DNA of 34,214 nt. It comes from an uncultured Brachyspira sp. Its GTDB lineage: Bacteria > Spirochaetota > Brachyspiria > Brachyspirales > Brachyspiraceae. Below the pieces are notes generated by a model, which had not been told where the DNA came from, ran no database searches, and saw only the letters and a list, made by a program, of their open reading frames with translations. The DNA is taken from NCBI RefSeq assembly GCF_910578695.1, contig NZ_CAJTQJ010000024.1:1-34214 (forward strand). Reading direction: 5' to 3'. Below, piece after piece: positions 1 to 7,198 of the stretch. Position 1 is the first letter of the stretch. Each line of letters starts with the position of its first letter. A program made the position numbers and the translations under genes.

Positions 1-145
1 GGGATTAATTTTTATTTCTAATATTGACTTTTAATTTTTGATAACTTTTTATTTTAATATTTTATTGTATAATAAAAAGTAAGATATTGTATTTATAGCT
101 GATTATACATAATGTAAGCATTAATAAATCATAGTAAAACAGTAA

Positions 146-173
146 TTGACTTTAAGTATTAATATTGTATGAT
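146..173 (+). promoter_or_regulatory. Sigma-70 type promoter of kdsA
   Basis: TTGACT (146-151) is followed after 16 bases by TATGAT (168-173), about 35 bases upstream of the kdsA ATG. An AAAGGA Shine-Dalgarno lies at 198-202. Seen directly; activity is inferred. Confidence 0.55.
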
Positions 174-208
174 ATAAACATAATTTTTATATTATTAAAG
201 GATATAAT

Positions 209-1024
209 ATGATTTTTGATTATAAGGGTATTACCAATAAAAATAAAGATTTGATATTTGTTGCAGGTCCTTGCGTTATAGAAAGCGAAGAAATGACAAT
301 GACTATAGCCAAAAAATTAAAAGAGATAAAGGACAAATTAAATATACAATTAGTTTTTAAAGGAAGTTTTGATAAGGCAAACAGAACATCTTTGTCATCT
401 TTTAGAGGCTTGGGAATGAAAGAGGGACTTGAAATACTCCAGAATGTCGGAAAAGAATTTAATTTTCTTACTTTGACAGATATACATATTCCTGCAGATG
501 CAGAAAAAGCGGCAAAGTATGTTGATTTTTTACAGATTCCTGCTTTTTTATGCAGACAAACTGATATGCTTAGAGCAGCATGCGAAACAGGAAAGGCTGT
601 TAATGTGAAGAAAGGTCAATTTATAAGCGGTTATGACTGTAAATATATAGCTGATAAATGTGCTGATGCTATAAATGAAAATAGACTTTTTTTATGCGAA
701 AGGGGTACTATGTTCGGGTATGGCAATTTAGTGGTGGATATGAAAAATTTGGAAATAATGAAAAATTATGCACCTGTTATGTATGACGCTACTCATTCTC
801 TTCAAATGCCTTCTGCTAATAACGGACAATCAGGAGGAGCTAGAGAGTTTATACCTGCTGTATTGAAATCGGCTGCTGCTTTGGGAATAGATGCGGTATT
901 TATGGAAGTGCATCCTAATCCTGATAAAAGTCCTTCAGATTCAGGCACTATATTTGATTTGAGTAAAGTTGAAGAATTATGGAGTCAGATTATAAAGATT
1001 AATGATTTGGTTAAGAATTTCTAA
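209..1024 (+). CDS. kdsA: 3-deoxy-8-phosphooctulonate (KDO-8-P) synthase
   Basis: This enzyme condenses phosphoenolpyruvate with arabinose-5-phosphate to give KDO-8-phosphate, the precursor of the inner-core sugar of lipooligosaccharide; it is cytosolic. The 271-residue length is normal for the family. Visible motifs are VAGPCVIES (residues 18-26), FKGSFDKANRTS, FRGLGMKEGL, CERGTMFGYGNLV, DATHSLQMP and the C-terminal MEVHPNPDKSPSDSGT. Cys22 sits where metal-dependent (Aquifex-type) enzymes carry a metal-binding Cys and E. coli KdsA carries Asn. The other expected ligands (His in DATHS, Glu in MEVHP, Asp in PSDSG) are present, so this is probably a class II metal-dependent enzyme. The gene has its own promoter and an AAAGGA ribosome binding site, and is separated from the next gene by a repeat array. 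Confidence 0.96.
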   Translation: MIFDYKGITNKNKDLIFVAGPCVIESEEMTMTIAKKLKEIKDKLNIQLVFKGSFDKANRTSLSSFRGLGMKEGLEILQNVGKEFNFLTLTDIHIPADAEKAAKYVDFLQIPAFLCRQTDMLRAACETGKAVNVKKGQFISGYDCKYIADKCADAINENRLFLCERGTMFGYGNLVVDMKNLEIMKNYAPVMYDATHSLQMPSANNGQSGGAREFIPAVLKSAAALGIDAVFMEVHPNPDKSPSDSGTIFDLSKVEELWSQIIKINDLVKNF

Positions 1025-1053
1025 TTAAAGTTTAAGGATAACATTTTTTATAA

Positions 1054-1448
1054 ATTAAAAAATATATATTCTAAAAATAATGATTATCTGTTAAATTTAT
1101 TTATCAGATACTTAAAGCAAATAATTTTAGGAATTAAAAAATATATTCTAAAAAATAATGATTATCTGTTAAATTTATTTATCAGATACTTAAAGCAAAT
1201 AATTTTAGGAATTAAAAAATATATTCTAAAAAATAATGATTATCTGTTAAATTTATTTATCAGGAAGTTAAAAGCGAATAATTTTAGGAATTTAAAAAAA
1301 TATCTCCTAAAATTATGAGCATCTGCTAAATTTATTTAGCAGAAAGTTAAAAGCAAATAATTTTAGGAATTTAAAAAAATATCTTCCTAAAATTATGAGC
1401 ATCTGCTAAATTTATTTAGCAGATACTTAAAGCGAATAATTTTAGGGA
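1054..1448. repeat. Five tandem ~79 bp units, each a nested palindrome
   Basis: The gap after kdsA is almost completely filled by five head-to-tail units. Equivalent TG dinucleotides lie at 1081, 1159, 1237, 1316 and 1396, giving periods of 78, 78, 79 and 80. Each unit has an inner stem; in unit 5 (1401-1424) it is perfect, ATCTGCTAAA / TTTAGCAGAT around TTTA. Units 4-5 also have an outer stem CCTAAAATTAT / ATAATTTTAGG (unit 5: 1386-1446). Units 1-3 carry ATCTGTTAAA / TTTATCAGAT, with a T-T mismatch at the position that is C-G in units 4-5. The last unit ends in TTTAGGGA, which is the ribosome binding site of the next gene. There are no protein-coding signs and no variable spacers. Confidence 0.93.
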
Positions 1449-1457
1449 TTTAAAAAT

Positions 1458-2138
1458 ATGAACAATGTAGTTATTATACTTGCTTCAAGAATAGGTTCTA
1501 CAAGACTTCCCCAAAAAGCATTAAAAAAAATGGCTGGCTGCGATAGTATGCTTGAACTTATTATTAAAAGATTAAGAAGCTCTAAAAGTGCTAATGATGT
1601 AGTAGTCGCCACTGAAAAAAAATCTTATGATGCATTCAAAAATATATTTGATGAATTAAAATGCAGTTATTTTATAGGAAGCGAAGAAGATGTACTTAAT
1701 AGATATAGAAAGGCAGCTGAAGAGTTTAATGCTAATATAATTGTGCGTGCTACAGGAGATAATCCTTTGGTTAGCATAAAAGCACTCGATATGATTATAG
1801 ATTATCATATAGAAAAAAATGCTGATTTAAGTCATTATGATTTACTTCCTTACGGCAGCGGAGTTGAAGTAATAAATTATGATGCATTAAAAATAGCTGA
1901 TGATAATTCTAAAGACAGCTTTGAGCATGAGCATATTACACAGTATCATTATAGAAACAGTAGTAAATTTAAAATAGAAAATCCGAAAGTAAGGGAAGAA
2001 TTTGCAATGCCCGAACTTAGAACTACGGTTGATACTATAGAAGATTATAATAATGTTTGTAAAATTTTTGAGAAATATAATAATGATATATATGTTGATA
2101 TTGATACTATAATAAGCGATATAAGAAATGAAAGATAA
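1458..2138 (+). CDS. SpsF-like cytidylyltransferase family protein
   Basis: The 226-residue product belongs to the CMP-sugar cytidylyltransferase-like family (SpsF/COG1861 type, related to NeuA and KdsB). Such proteins typically activate or transfer sugars in surface-glycan synthesis. The N-terminal nucleotide-binding signature ASRIGSTRLPQKAL is at residues 9-22, followed by VVVATEKKSYDAF, the acidic EEDVLNRY and the RATGDNPLV motif near residue 98. The exact substrate cannot be read from the sequence. Its Shine-Dalgarno AGGGA (1444-1448) is the end of the preceding repeat array and lies in the 3' arm of the outer stem, so initiation may be affected by that hairpin. The last 11 bases overlap the next gene. 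Confidence 0.85.
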   Translation: MNNVVIILASRIGSTRLPQKALKKMAGCDSMLELIIKRLRSSKSANDVVVATEKKSYDAFKNIFDELKCSYFIGSEEDVLNRYRKAAEEFNANIIVRATGDNPLVSIKALDMIIDYHIEKNADLSHYDLLPYGSGVEVINYDALKIADDNSKDSFEHEHITQYHYRNSSKFKIENPKVREEFAMPELRTTVDTIEDYNNVCKIFEKYNNDIYVDIDTIISDIRNER

Positions 2139-2511
2139 TAAAAACTGCTTTGTTTATATAATACTTTGCGAGGATAATAGTTATTATACAGGCATAACAA
2201 ATAATCTTATAAATAGATTTAAAAAGCATTCAAATGGCAGTGGAGCTTATTATACAAAATTTCATAAGCCTTTAAAATATCTTTCGGCTTGGAAAGTAGA
2301 AAATCTTAATATTGCTTTGAGTATAGAATATTATATAAAAAGTGTAAATAAAAAAATAAAAACAATATTTATTCAAAATAATAGGCTTCTAAAAACTTAT
2401 TATATAAAATATATAAAAGATAAAAATAAAAATCTTAATATAAGTATAAGAAGCATAAGCAAAAAGGATATAGATAAAATTAATACTATTATAAAAAATA
2501 AAAATTTTTAA
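2128..2511 (+). CDS. GIY-YIG domain protein, UPF0213/YhbQ-like
   Basis: The N-terminal ~85 residues form a single-domain GIY-YIG nuclease fold: FVYIILCEDNSYYTGITN supplies the VYI...YYTG version of the motif, with an Arg in NLINRFKKH and a Glu in ALSIEYYIK, the expected catalytic positions. Many members are small proteins of unknown substrate, some with DNA nuclease activity. The 127-residue length exceeds the usual ~85-100; the extra C-terminal tail is Lys/Asn/Ile-rich and has no recognisable domain. The gene overlaps the preceding SpsF-like gene by 11 bases, so it is probably translationally coupled, although no functional link between the two is obvious. Confidence 0.85.
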   Translation: MKDNKNCFVYIILCEDNSYYTGITNNLINRFKKHSNGSGAYYTKFHKPLKYLSAWKVENLNIALSIEYYIKSVNKKIKTIFIQNNRLLKTYYIKYIKDKNKNLNISIRSISKKDIDKINTIIKNKNF

Positions 2512-2555
2512 TCTATATATTAATAATAAATTTGAATAAAAGAAATTATTTTATT

Positions 2556-2732
2556 CTATTTTAAATTGAATTTAAACATTTCCTTCATTTTATTCCTGCA
2601 TCCTCCGCATTGAGTTCCAGCCTTAGTATGCTTTACAATTTCTTTTAATGTATTTAAGCCTCTTTCACTTTTTAAATATTCAATTTCTTCTATTGAAAGC
2701 TTTTTGCATTTACATACAAAATCATCATTCAT
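2556..2732 (-). CDS. BFD-like [2Fe-2S]-binding mini-protein (second of a pair)
   Basis: This 58-residue ORF has the BFD-type cysteine pattern C-x-C near the start (Cys7, Cys9) and C-x-x-C (Cys42, Cys45; motif AGTQCGGCR), the spacing of the bacterioferritin-associated ferredoxin domain that binds one [2Fe-2S] cluster. BFD domains pass electrons or iron-sulfur clusters, for example in iron release from bacterioferritin. The ATG lies inside the end of the upstream BFD-like gene (8 base overlap), and that gene's 3' end provides a GGAG as ribosome binding site. It is very likely co-translated with its neighbour. No bacterioferritin gene is in the window, so the partner is unknown. Confidence 0.85.
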   Translation of the reverse strand: MNDDFVCKCKKLSIEEIEYLKSERGLNTLKEIVKHTKAGTQCGGCRNKMKEMFKFNLK

Positions 2733-2937
2733 CAATTTTTATATCTCCTGTCTTGCTGTATTCTTCCAATAAATCCTTTATATCTCCCCTGCAGCTCCAA
2801 CAAGTAATACCAGCTTTTGTTTCATGCATTACATCTTCAAGCGTTTTTAAATTTTTTGTCTTTATAGCATTTACAACTTCTTTATATTTTATCATTTTAC
2901 AGAAACATAAAGTACTATTTGCCTTTTTTTCAAACAT
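2725..2937 (-). CDS. BFD-like [2Fe-2S]-binding mini-protein (first of a pair)
   Basis: A 70-residue protein with Cys in the pattern LCFCK near the N-terminus and CWSC near residue 46, preceded by HETKAGIT, the helix-turn-Cys arrangement of BFD-like domains. An upstream in-frame TTG at 2949 exists, but the GGAG Shine-Dalgarno (2944-2947) sits correctly only for the ATG at 2937, so that start is chosen. It is a paralogue of the following gene: both read (H)xTKAGxxCxxCR around the second Cys pair. Predicted to be a small cytosolic iron-sulfur electron carrier; the partner is unknown. Confidence 0.85.
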   Translation of the reverse strand: MFEKKANSTLCFCKMIKYKEVVNAIKTKNLKTLEDVMHETKAGITCWSCRGDIKDLLEEYSKTGDIKIDE

Positions 2938-3008
2938 AATTTTCTCCAAAAATATTAATAATTAGAATGCATTTTAACAGAATGATAAATAAAATCAATT
3001 ATAATATT

Positions 3009-3539
3009 TTATATTTTAAAAAATTTTCCGTATGCAAACCATAGCTGCAAAGTTATTATACCATATAATATTATGCATAATCCAAGTATAACACTTACAT
3101 AAACAGCACCAAGTATAGGATTGAATGTTAGAATAATGCCTGCGATTAAAGTGAGTATTCCGCTTAGCATTGAAAATCCCCATTGATTATATCCTACTCT
3201 TTTAAGTTCAATAGATGAAGATATGGCTACAACACCTCTTACTATTACAAAAAATGCTGCAATATATGGTATGAATGCTCCGCTTATTTTCAGATTGGAA
3301 ATAATAATAATACTGCATATTGATGATATTATTCCGTCTAATAGTATTAATGTAGAACCTGATTTATCTTTTAAGCTGAAGAAATAAAATATAGAACTTA
3401 TACCAGAGAATATTGTTAAAAAACCTATTACATAAGCTATAATTAATAATGTTTCTATCGGATTAAATATAGTAACTATTCCTGATATTATTAATAATAT
3501 TGAAAATATTAACCATAATATTCTTCCTAATTTTCCCAT
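3009..3539 (-). CDS. HdeD/DUF308 family membrane protein
   Basis: The 176-residue product consists of about six hydrophobic segments with little between them (residues about 8-27, 30-52, 63-83, 88-108, 122-140 and 146-168), the organisation of the HdeD family (DUF308). E. coli HdeD is linked to acid resistance, but the molecular role of the family is not known. Repeated motifs such as GIVTIFNPIETLL and GIILTFNPILGAV show the internal duplication typical of the family. The ribosome binding site AAGGAG lies 7 bases before the ATG. It is transcribed divergently from rsmH. Confidence 0.85.
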   Translation of the reverse strand: MGKLGRILWLIFSILLIISGIVTIFNPIETLLIIAYVIGFLTIFSGISSIFYFFSLKDKSGSTLILLDGIISSICSIIIISNLKISGAFIPYIAAFFVIVRGVVAISSSIELKRVGYNQWGFSMLSGILTLIAGIILTFNPILGAVYVSVILGLCIILYGIITLQLWFAYGKFFKI

Positions 3540-3676
3540 ACATATACTCCTTTTATAAAAATAATTTAATAAATAATAATCAAAACTTAAAAAAAAACAA
3601 TATGAAAATATATAATTATTTTAATAAAAAATATATAAAATCATTATTAATAATAATTGTTCCGATAATATTAATG

Positions 3677-4579
3677 ATGAATAATGATGAAAGTTTGAAT
3701 ATAGTTCATACACCCGTTATGCTGAATGAAGTTTTAAGCTTTATTGCTAAAGACTCAAAAATAGCAGTAGATGCCACTTTAGGGGAGGGAGGGCATACAA
3801 AAGCTATGCTTGATTTGAATCTTGAAGTGCATAGTTTTGAAAGAGATTCTATTATACTTGAAATAGCAAAAAATAGATTAAAAAATTATGATAAGTTTTA
3901 CTATTATAATAATACTTATGATAATATTATAAATGAGCTAGATGAGAGTTTAATAGGAAATATTGATTTTATTCTTTATGATTTGGGTGTTTCTTTATTT
4001 CATTTTAAGAAAGCTGAAAGGGGATTTTCTTTTAAAGATAATGCAAAACTTGATATGAGGATTGGAATTAATGAAAAAAGTGCTTATGATATTGTAAACG
4101 GATATACTAAAGAAGAGCTTGAAAGAATATTTAGAGATTACGGCGAGATAAATAATGCTAAAAAAATTGCAAATATTATAGTTAAAGAGAGAAATATAAG
4201 AAAGATAGAAACTTCAAGAGAATTAGAAAATATAATATTTCATAATACAGATAAATCTGCAAGATACGGAAAAAGACATCCTGCTACTTTAGTTTTTCAA
4301 GCCATAAGAATAGAGGTTAATGATGAGCTTAATATATTAGAAAAATCGATAAATAATATAGCTTCTATACTAAAGAAAAATGGTATTGCTGTTTTTATTA
4401 GTTATCATTCTTTAGAAGATAGAATAGTAAAGAAATTTTTTAAAGAAAATGAAAAAACAAAGAATAAAGACGGTATATTTAAATTATTAAATAATAAAGT
4501 TAAAGTTCCGACAAGTGAAGAAATAAAATTAAATCCTGCAAGCCGAAGTGCCAAAATGAGAGCAGTTCAAAAAATATAG
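3677..4579 (+). CDS. rsmH: 16S rRNA (cytosine-1402-N4)-methyltransferase
   Basis: RsmH (MraW) N4-methylates C1402 in the 16S rRNA decoding centre. Characteristic blocks are HTPVMLNEVL at the start, the SAM-binding DATLGEGGHTKAML, DFILYDLGVS, the RGFSF and LDMRIG region, RHPATLVFQAIRIEVNDEL, SYHSLEDRIVKKFF and the C-terminal NPASRSAKMRA. The start is uncertain: no convincing Shine-Dalgarno is visible. The ATG at 3677 gives a 300-residue protein of normal length. In-frame ATGs at 3674, 3602 and 3500 would add up to 59 residues containing a hydrophobic stretch unusual for this cytosolic enzyme. As in many dcw clusters, an ftsL-like gene follows at once. Confidence 0.95.
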   Translation: MNNDESLNIVHTPVMLNEVLSFIAKDSKIAVDATLGEGGHTKAMLDLNLEVHSFERDSIILEIAKNRLKNYDKFYYYNNTYDNIINELDESLIGNIDFILYDLGVSLFHFKKAERGFSFKDNAKLDMRIGINEKSAYDIVNGYTKEELERIFRDYGEINNAKKIANIIVKERNIRKIETSRELENIIFHNTDKSARYGKRHPATLVFQAIRIEVNDELNILEKSINNIASILKKNGIAVFISYHSLEDRIVKKFFKENEKTKNKDGIFKLLNNKVKVPTSEEIKLNPASRSAKMRAVQKI

Positions 4580-4593
4580 ATTTTGGAGATAAT

Positions 4594-4923
4594 ATGAATA
4601 ATAAGGTTCAAAAAGAAGATAAAACATATTCTATAGGTTCTCTTTTTATAGTTATAATTTTATTTATAATAGCTGTAATTATTTTTACTTTTGCAAGAAA
4701 TGTGAAAGCTAATGAAATACTTATAGAATTATCAAATTTGGATAATGAAATAGAACTTTTAGAAAAAGAAATAAAGATTTTAAGTGCTGAGGAAGCCGAA
4801 TACTCATCTCCTAATAGATTTATAGAAACTGCTATAATAAACGGATTTACTTCTGTAAGCGGCGATAATAATGATATATTATATTTAAAAATAGAGAATG
4901 ATTTAAATATAAATAATGAATGA
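4594..4923 (+). CDS. FtsL-like small bitopic membrane protein
   Basis: The 109-residue protein has a short charged N-terminus, one transmembrane segment (about residues 15-35, LFIVIILFIIAVIIFTF) and a periplasmic heptad-like coiled coil (about 38-70, ELSNLDNEIELLEKEIKIL). This matches FtsL/DivIC division proteins, which join the FtsB-FtsQ complex at the septum. Sequence identity in FtsL is always low, so the call rests mainly on topology and its place directly after rsmH, where ftsL sits in mraZ-mraW-ftsL-ftsI clusters. A GGAG site lies 5 bases before the ATG. ftsI does not follow; instead the convergent hprK ends 19 bases away, so the cluster is broken here. Confidence 0.7.
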   Translation: MNNKVQKEDKTYSIGSLFIVIILFIIAVIIFTFARNVKANEILIELSNLDNEIELLEKEIKILSAEEAEYSSPNRFIETAIINGFTSVSGDNNDILYLKIENDLNINNE

Positions 4924-4942
4924 CTTATAAAGATAAAGTAAA

Positions 4943-5908
4943 TTAATTATTTGTTTTGCTTGCAGATTTTTTCTTTTCTATTTGAGCTATCAATACTTTA
5001 TCTAATTCTTTTGCACTGTTATATCCCATCTGCTTTAATCTGTAATTTTTGGCAGCTGTTTCTATTAATATGCATATATTTCTTCCTGCACGCACAGGTA
5101 TTTTTTGATAAGGTACTTCTGTATTTAAAATATTATAAGTTTTATCAAATAATCCCATTCTGTCATATTGTTCATCATCTTTCCAATGTTCAAGCTCTAT
5201 TATCAAGTCAAGCCTTTTTTTATCTCTAATAGCACTCATACCTGAAAGTCTGCTTATATCTACAACTCCGATTCCTCTCACTTCCATATTATGTTTTATA
5301 TATTCATTTTTTCTTCCTATAATTCTTCCGTCTTTTAATTTTTTGAACTCTACTATATCATCAGATATAAGTCTATGTCCTTTTGATATAAGTTCTAAAG
5401 TAGCTTCGCTCTTACCCACACCGCTTTTACCTAAAATTAATACGCCTACTCCGAAAACTTCTACAAGTCCTCCATGTATAGTAAAAGACTCAAGAAATTC
5501 TTCTTCTATTAAAGATTCTATTCTTCTAATCATATCAGATGTTTTTAATTCGCTTAAAATTACGCAGATATTATTGTTTTTGGCAATTTCTAAAAAAGAT
5601 TTAGGCGGAATTATATTACAAGTAAATATACATATAGGTATTTTATAACTCAGCATTTCTTCAAATACATCAGTATTATTTTCTTTGTCAATAGTGATAA
5701 TATAATTAGCCTCGCCCTTTCCCAATATTTGTATTCTTTCATAAGCAAAATCTTGAAAGTATTTGAATAATGCCATACCGGGACGGTTTATTTCGTACCC
5801 TATTATTTCATTTTCCATTCCGATAAAACCTGTTAAACGTCTTATTTTTAGTATATTATTTTTTATTTCATTGAGTTCAAGAAATTTTTCTACTGTTATT
5901 TTAGGCAT
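4943..5908 (-). CDS. hprK: HPr kinase/phosphorylase
   Basis: HPrK phosphorylates and dephosphorylates the regulatory Ser of HPr (PTS). The 321-residue protein has the N-terminal domain (residues 1-130) and the kinase domain with Walker A GKSGVGKS, the acidic ISDDIVEF segment and the family signature EVRGIGVVDI, followed by RLSGMSAIRDKKRLDL. It overlaps ptsN by a single base (TAATG), so the two are translationally coupled. Together with rpoN, hpf and ptsN it forms a regulatory block rather than a sugar-uptake PTS; no EIIB/EIIC gene is present. The C-terminal tail (KKKSASKTNN) is a short lineage-specific extension. Confidence 0.96.
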   Translation of the reverse strand: MPKITVEKFLELNEIKNNILKIRRLTGFIGMENEIIGYEINRPGMALFKYFQDFAYERIQILGKGEANYIITIDKENNTDVFEEMLSYKIPICIFTCNIIPPKSFLEIAKNNNICVILSELKTSDMIRRIESLIEEEFLESFTIHGGLVEVFGVGVLILGKSGVGKSEATLELISKGHRLISDDIVEFKKLKDGRIIGRKNEYIKHNMEVRGIGVVDISRLSGMSAIRDKKRLDLIIELEHWKDDEQYDRMGLFDKTYNILNTEVPYQKIPVRAGRNICILIETAAKNYRLKQMGYNSAKELDKVLIAQIEKKKSASKTNN

Positions 5909-6372
5909 TATATTTTCATTTCCTCTTTAGCTATAAGTTCCATAATTTCATCAGGTTTTTCAACATTAATAATTTTTTCCAAGAAATGAGGATTATCTCT
6001 TAATATTTTGGCAATTGCAGTAAGTACTTTTAAATTCTCACTAGCAGAAGCTTTTGGGGCTAAAAGCATAAAAACAGCAAATACCTTTTTCTTATCTATG
6101 GATTTGTAATTTATGCCGTTTTTTATAGTTGCCACACTAAGAACAATATTTTCAACAGCATCGGTTTTAGCATGAGGTATTGCAATGCCGTTTCCAACTC
6201 CTGTACTCATTAATTGTTCTCTTGTCATAATAGCATGTTCTGCATCAGCCCTACTCAAAAGCAGTTTGCATTCATCTAATCTTTCAACCATTTTAGAGAG
6301 CAGCCTTTCTTTATCTGTTTCCTGAACATCTATCATTATAGAATCTTTGTTTATATAATCTATTAAACTCAT
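5908..6372 (-). CDS. ptsN: PTS IIA-like nitrogen-regulatory protein
   Basis: EIIA-Ntr accepts phosphate from the PTSNtr chain and acts as a regulator rather than a sugar transporter. The 154-residue product has the phosphorylation-site motif GVGNGIAIPHAKTD (His near residue 70), and the conserved MTREQLMSTG just before it. The in-frame TTG at 6387 is rejected as a start: the GGAGG at about 6380-6384 is placed properly for the ATG at 6372. It lies after hpf and before hprK, with a one-base overlap to hprK. Confidence 0.95.
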   Translation of the reverse strand: MSLIDYINKDSIMIDVQETDKERLLSKMVERLDECKLLLSRADAEHAIMTREQLMSTGVGNGIAIPHAKTDAVENIVLSVATIKNGINYKSIDKKKVFAVFMLLAPKASASENLKVLTAIAKILRDNPHFLEKIINVEKPDEIMELIAKEEMKI

Positions 6373-6406
6373 TTTATTATCCTCCAAAATGGTTAATCAT
6401 ATTTAA

Positions 6407-7180
6407 TTAAATATCAAACATTCTTATAAGAATAAAAGAATTGTCAGATTCTTTATACAGAGCTTCAGCCTGCTCTGTTATGCTGCTTATATAAACTACA
6501 AATTTTTTATCAGTATTTTCAGTAAGGTAATTTACAGCTTCGCTGACATTATAGTTTTTTATAATATAATTTTCACTCTTGCTTGCATCTATATTATTAT
6601 CTGAAGTTATGCTTACCTCATCTATATTCCAATATTCTTCATTATTATATATTTCAAATACTTTATTATCATTTCCCTTGAATAAAAATACAGGGAATTT
6701 TCCTATTTTTATGCTGTATAAATCCTCTCCCTGCTTAATAGGAAGATAAGCCATATATGGTTTTTTATCGCTTTTAAAAAGCAAAACTGCATCTAATTCA
6801 TCTAAGGGCTTTTCATATATTCCTATAGAATTAATAGAATAAGCATTATCTTCTTCTTCGGCTTGAATTGTTTTATCTACAACGGCTCTTTGACTTCTGT
6901 CAATATTTTTTTCTTTGGATTTTCTTATTTCTCTTTCTATCTTTTGAAACATAGTATCTATTGCAGCATAAAGATCCTTTTCTTTTTCTTTATCGTGAAA
7001 TGCTTTTTTGCCGAAAGCTATAGTGCCTTGTACAGTATATTCTCCATGCTTATGTTCGCAAATGATACTTGCATCTATTATTCTGTCAGCATGTATTTTA
7101 ATATTCTGCATCTTATTTGCTATATGTTCTCTTACATTTTTAGTGATTCTTACATTCTTTCCAATTATATTTTGATGCAT
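6407..7180 (-). CDS. hpf: Ribosome hibernation factor HPF/RaiA-like, long form with unusual C-terminus
   Basis: Residues 1-100 form the S30AE fold of hibernation-promoting factor, which binds the 30S decoding centre and inactivates or dimerises ribosomes in stationary phase (MHQNIIGKNVRITKNVREHI, then EHKHGEYTVQGTIAFGKKAFH and LYAAIDTMFQKIEREIRKSKEK). Long HPFs have a ~60 residue dimerisation domain with KPM..EA and FFVF..VVYRR motifs. Here residues ~122-195 start similarly (YEKPLDELDAVLLF) and contain KFPVFLFKGNDNKVFEIY, but the rest diverges, and a further ~60 residues follow that I do not recognise. Total length is 257 versus the usual 180-200. An AAGGAG site precedes the ATG. Placement between rpoN and ptsN is classical. 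Confidence 0.85.
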   Translation of the reverse strand: MHQNIIGKNVRITKNVREHIANKMQNIKIHADRIIDASIICEHKHGEYTVQGTIAFGKKAFHDKEKEKDLYAAIDTMFQKIEREIRKSKEKNIDRSQRAVVDKTIQAEEEDNAYSINSIGIYEKPLDELDAVLLFKSDKKPYMAYLPIKQGEDLYSIKIGKFPVFLFKGNDNKVFEIYNNEEYWNIDEVSITSDNNIDASKSENYIIKNYNVSEAVNYLTENTDKKFVVYISSITEQAEALYKESDNSFILIRMFDI

Positions 7181-7198
7181 AAAATCTCCTTTTATATT

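Noticed and set aside
1054..1448. Possible CRISPR array
   Set aside because: The ~79 bp units are contiguous and nearly identical throughout, with no variable spacers and no cas genes nearby.
2648..2965. 105-codon plus-strand ORF
   Set aside because: It lies antisense to two BFD-like genes with clear Cys motifs and ribosome binding sites, and has the Phe/Ile-rich composition of an antisense shadow.
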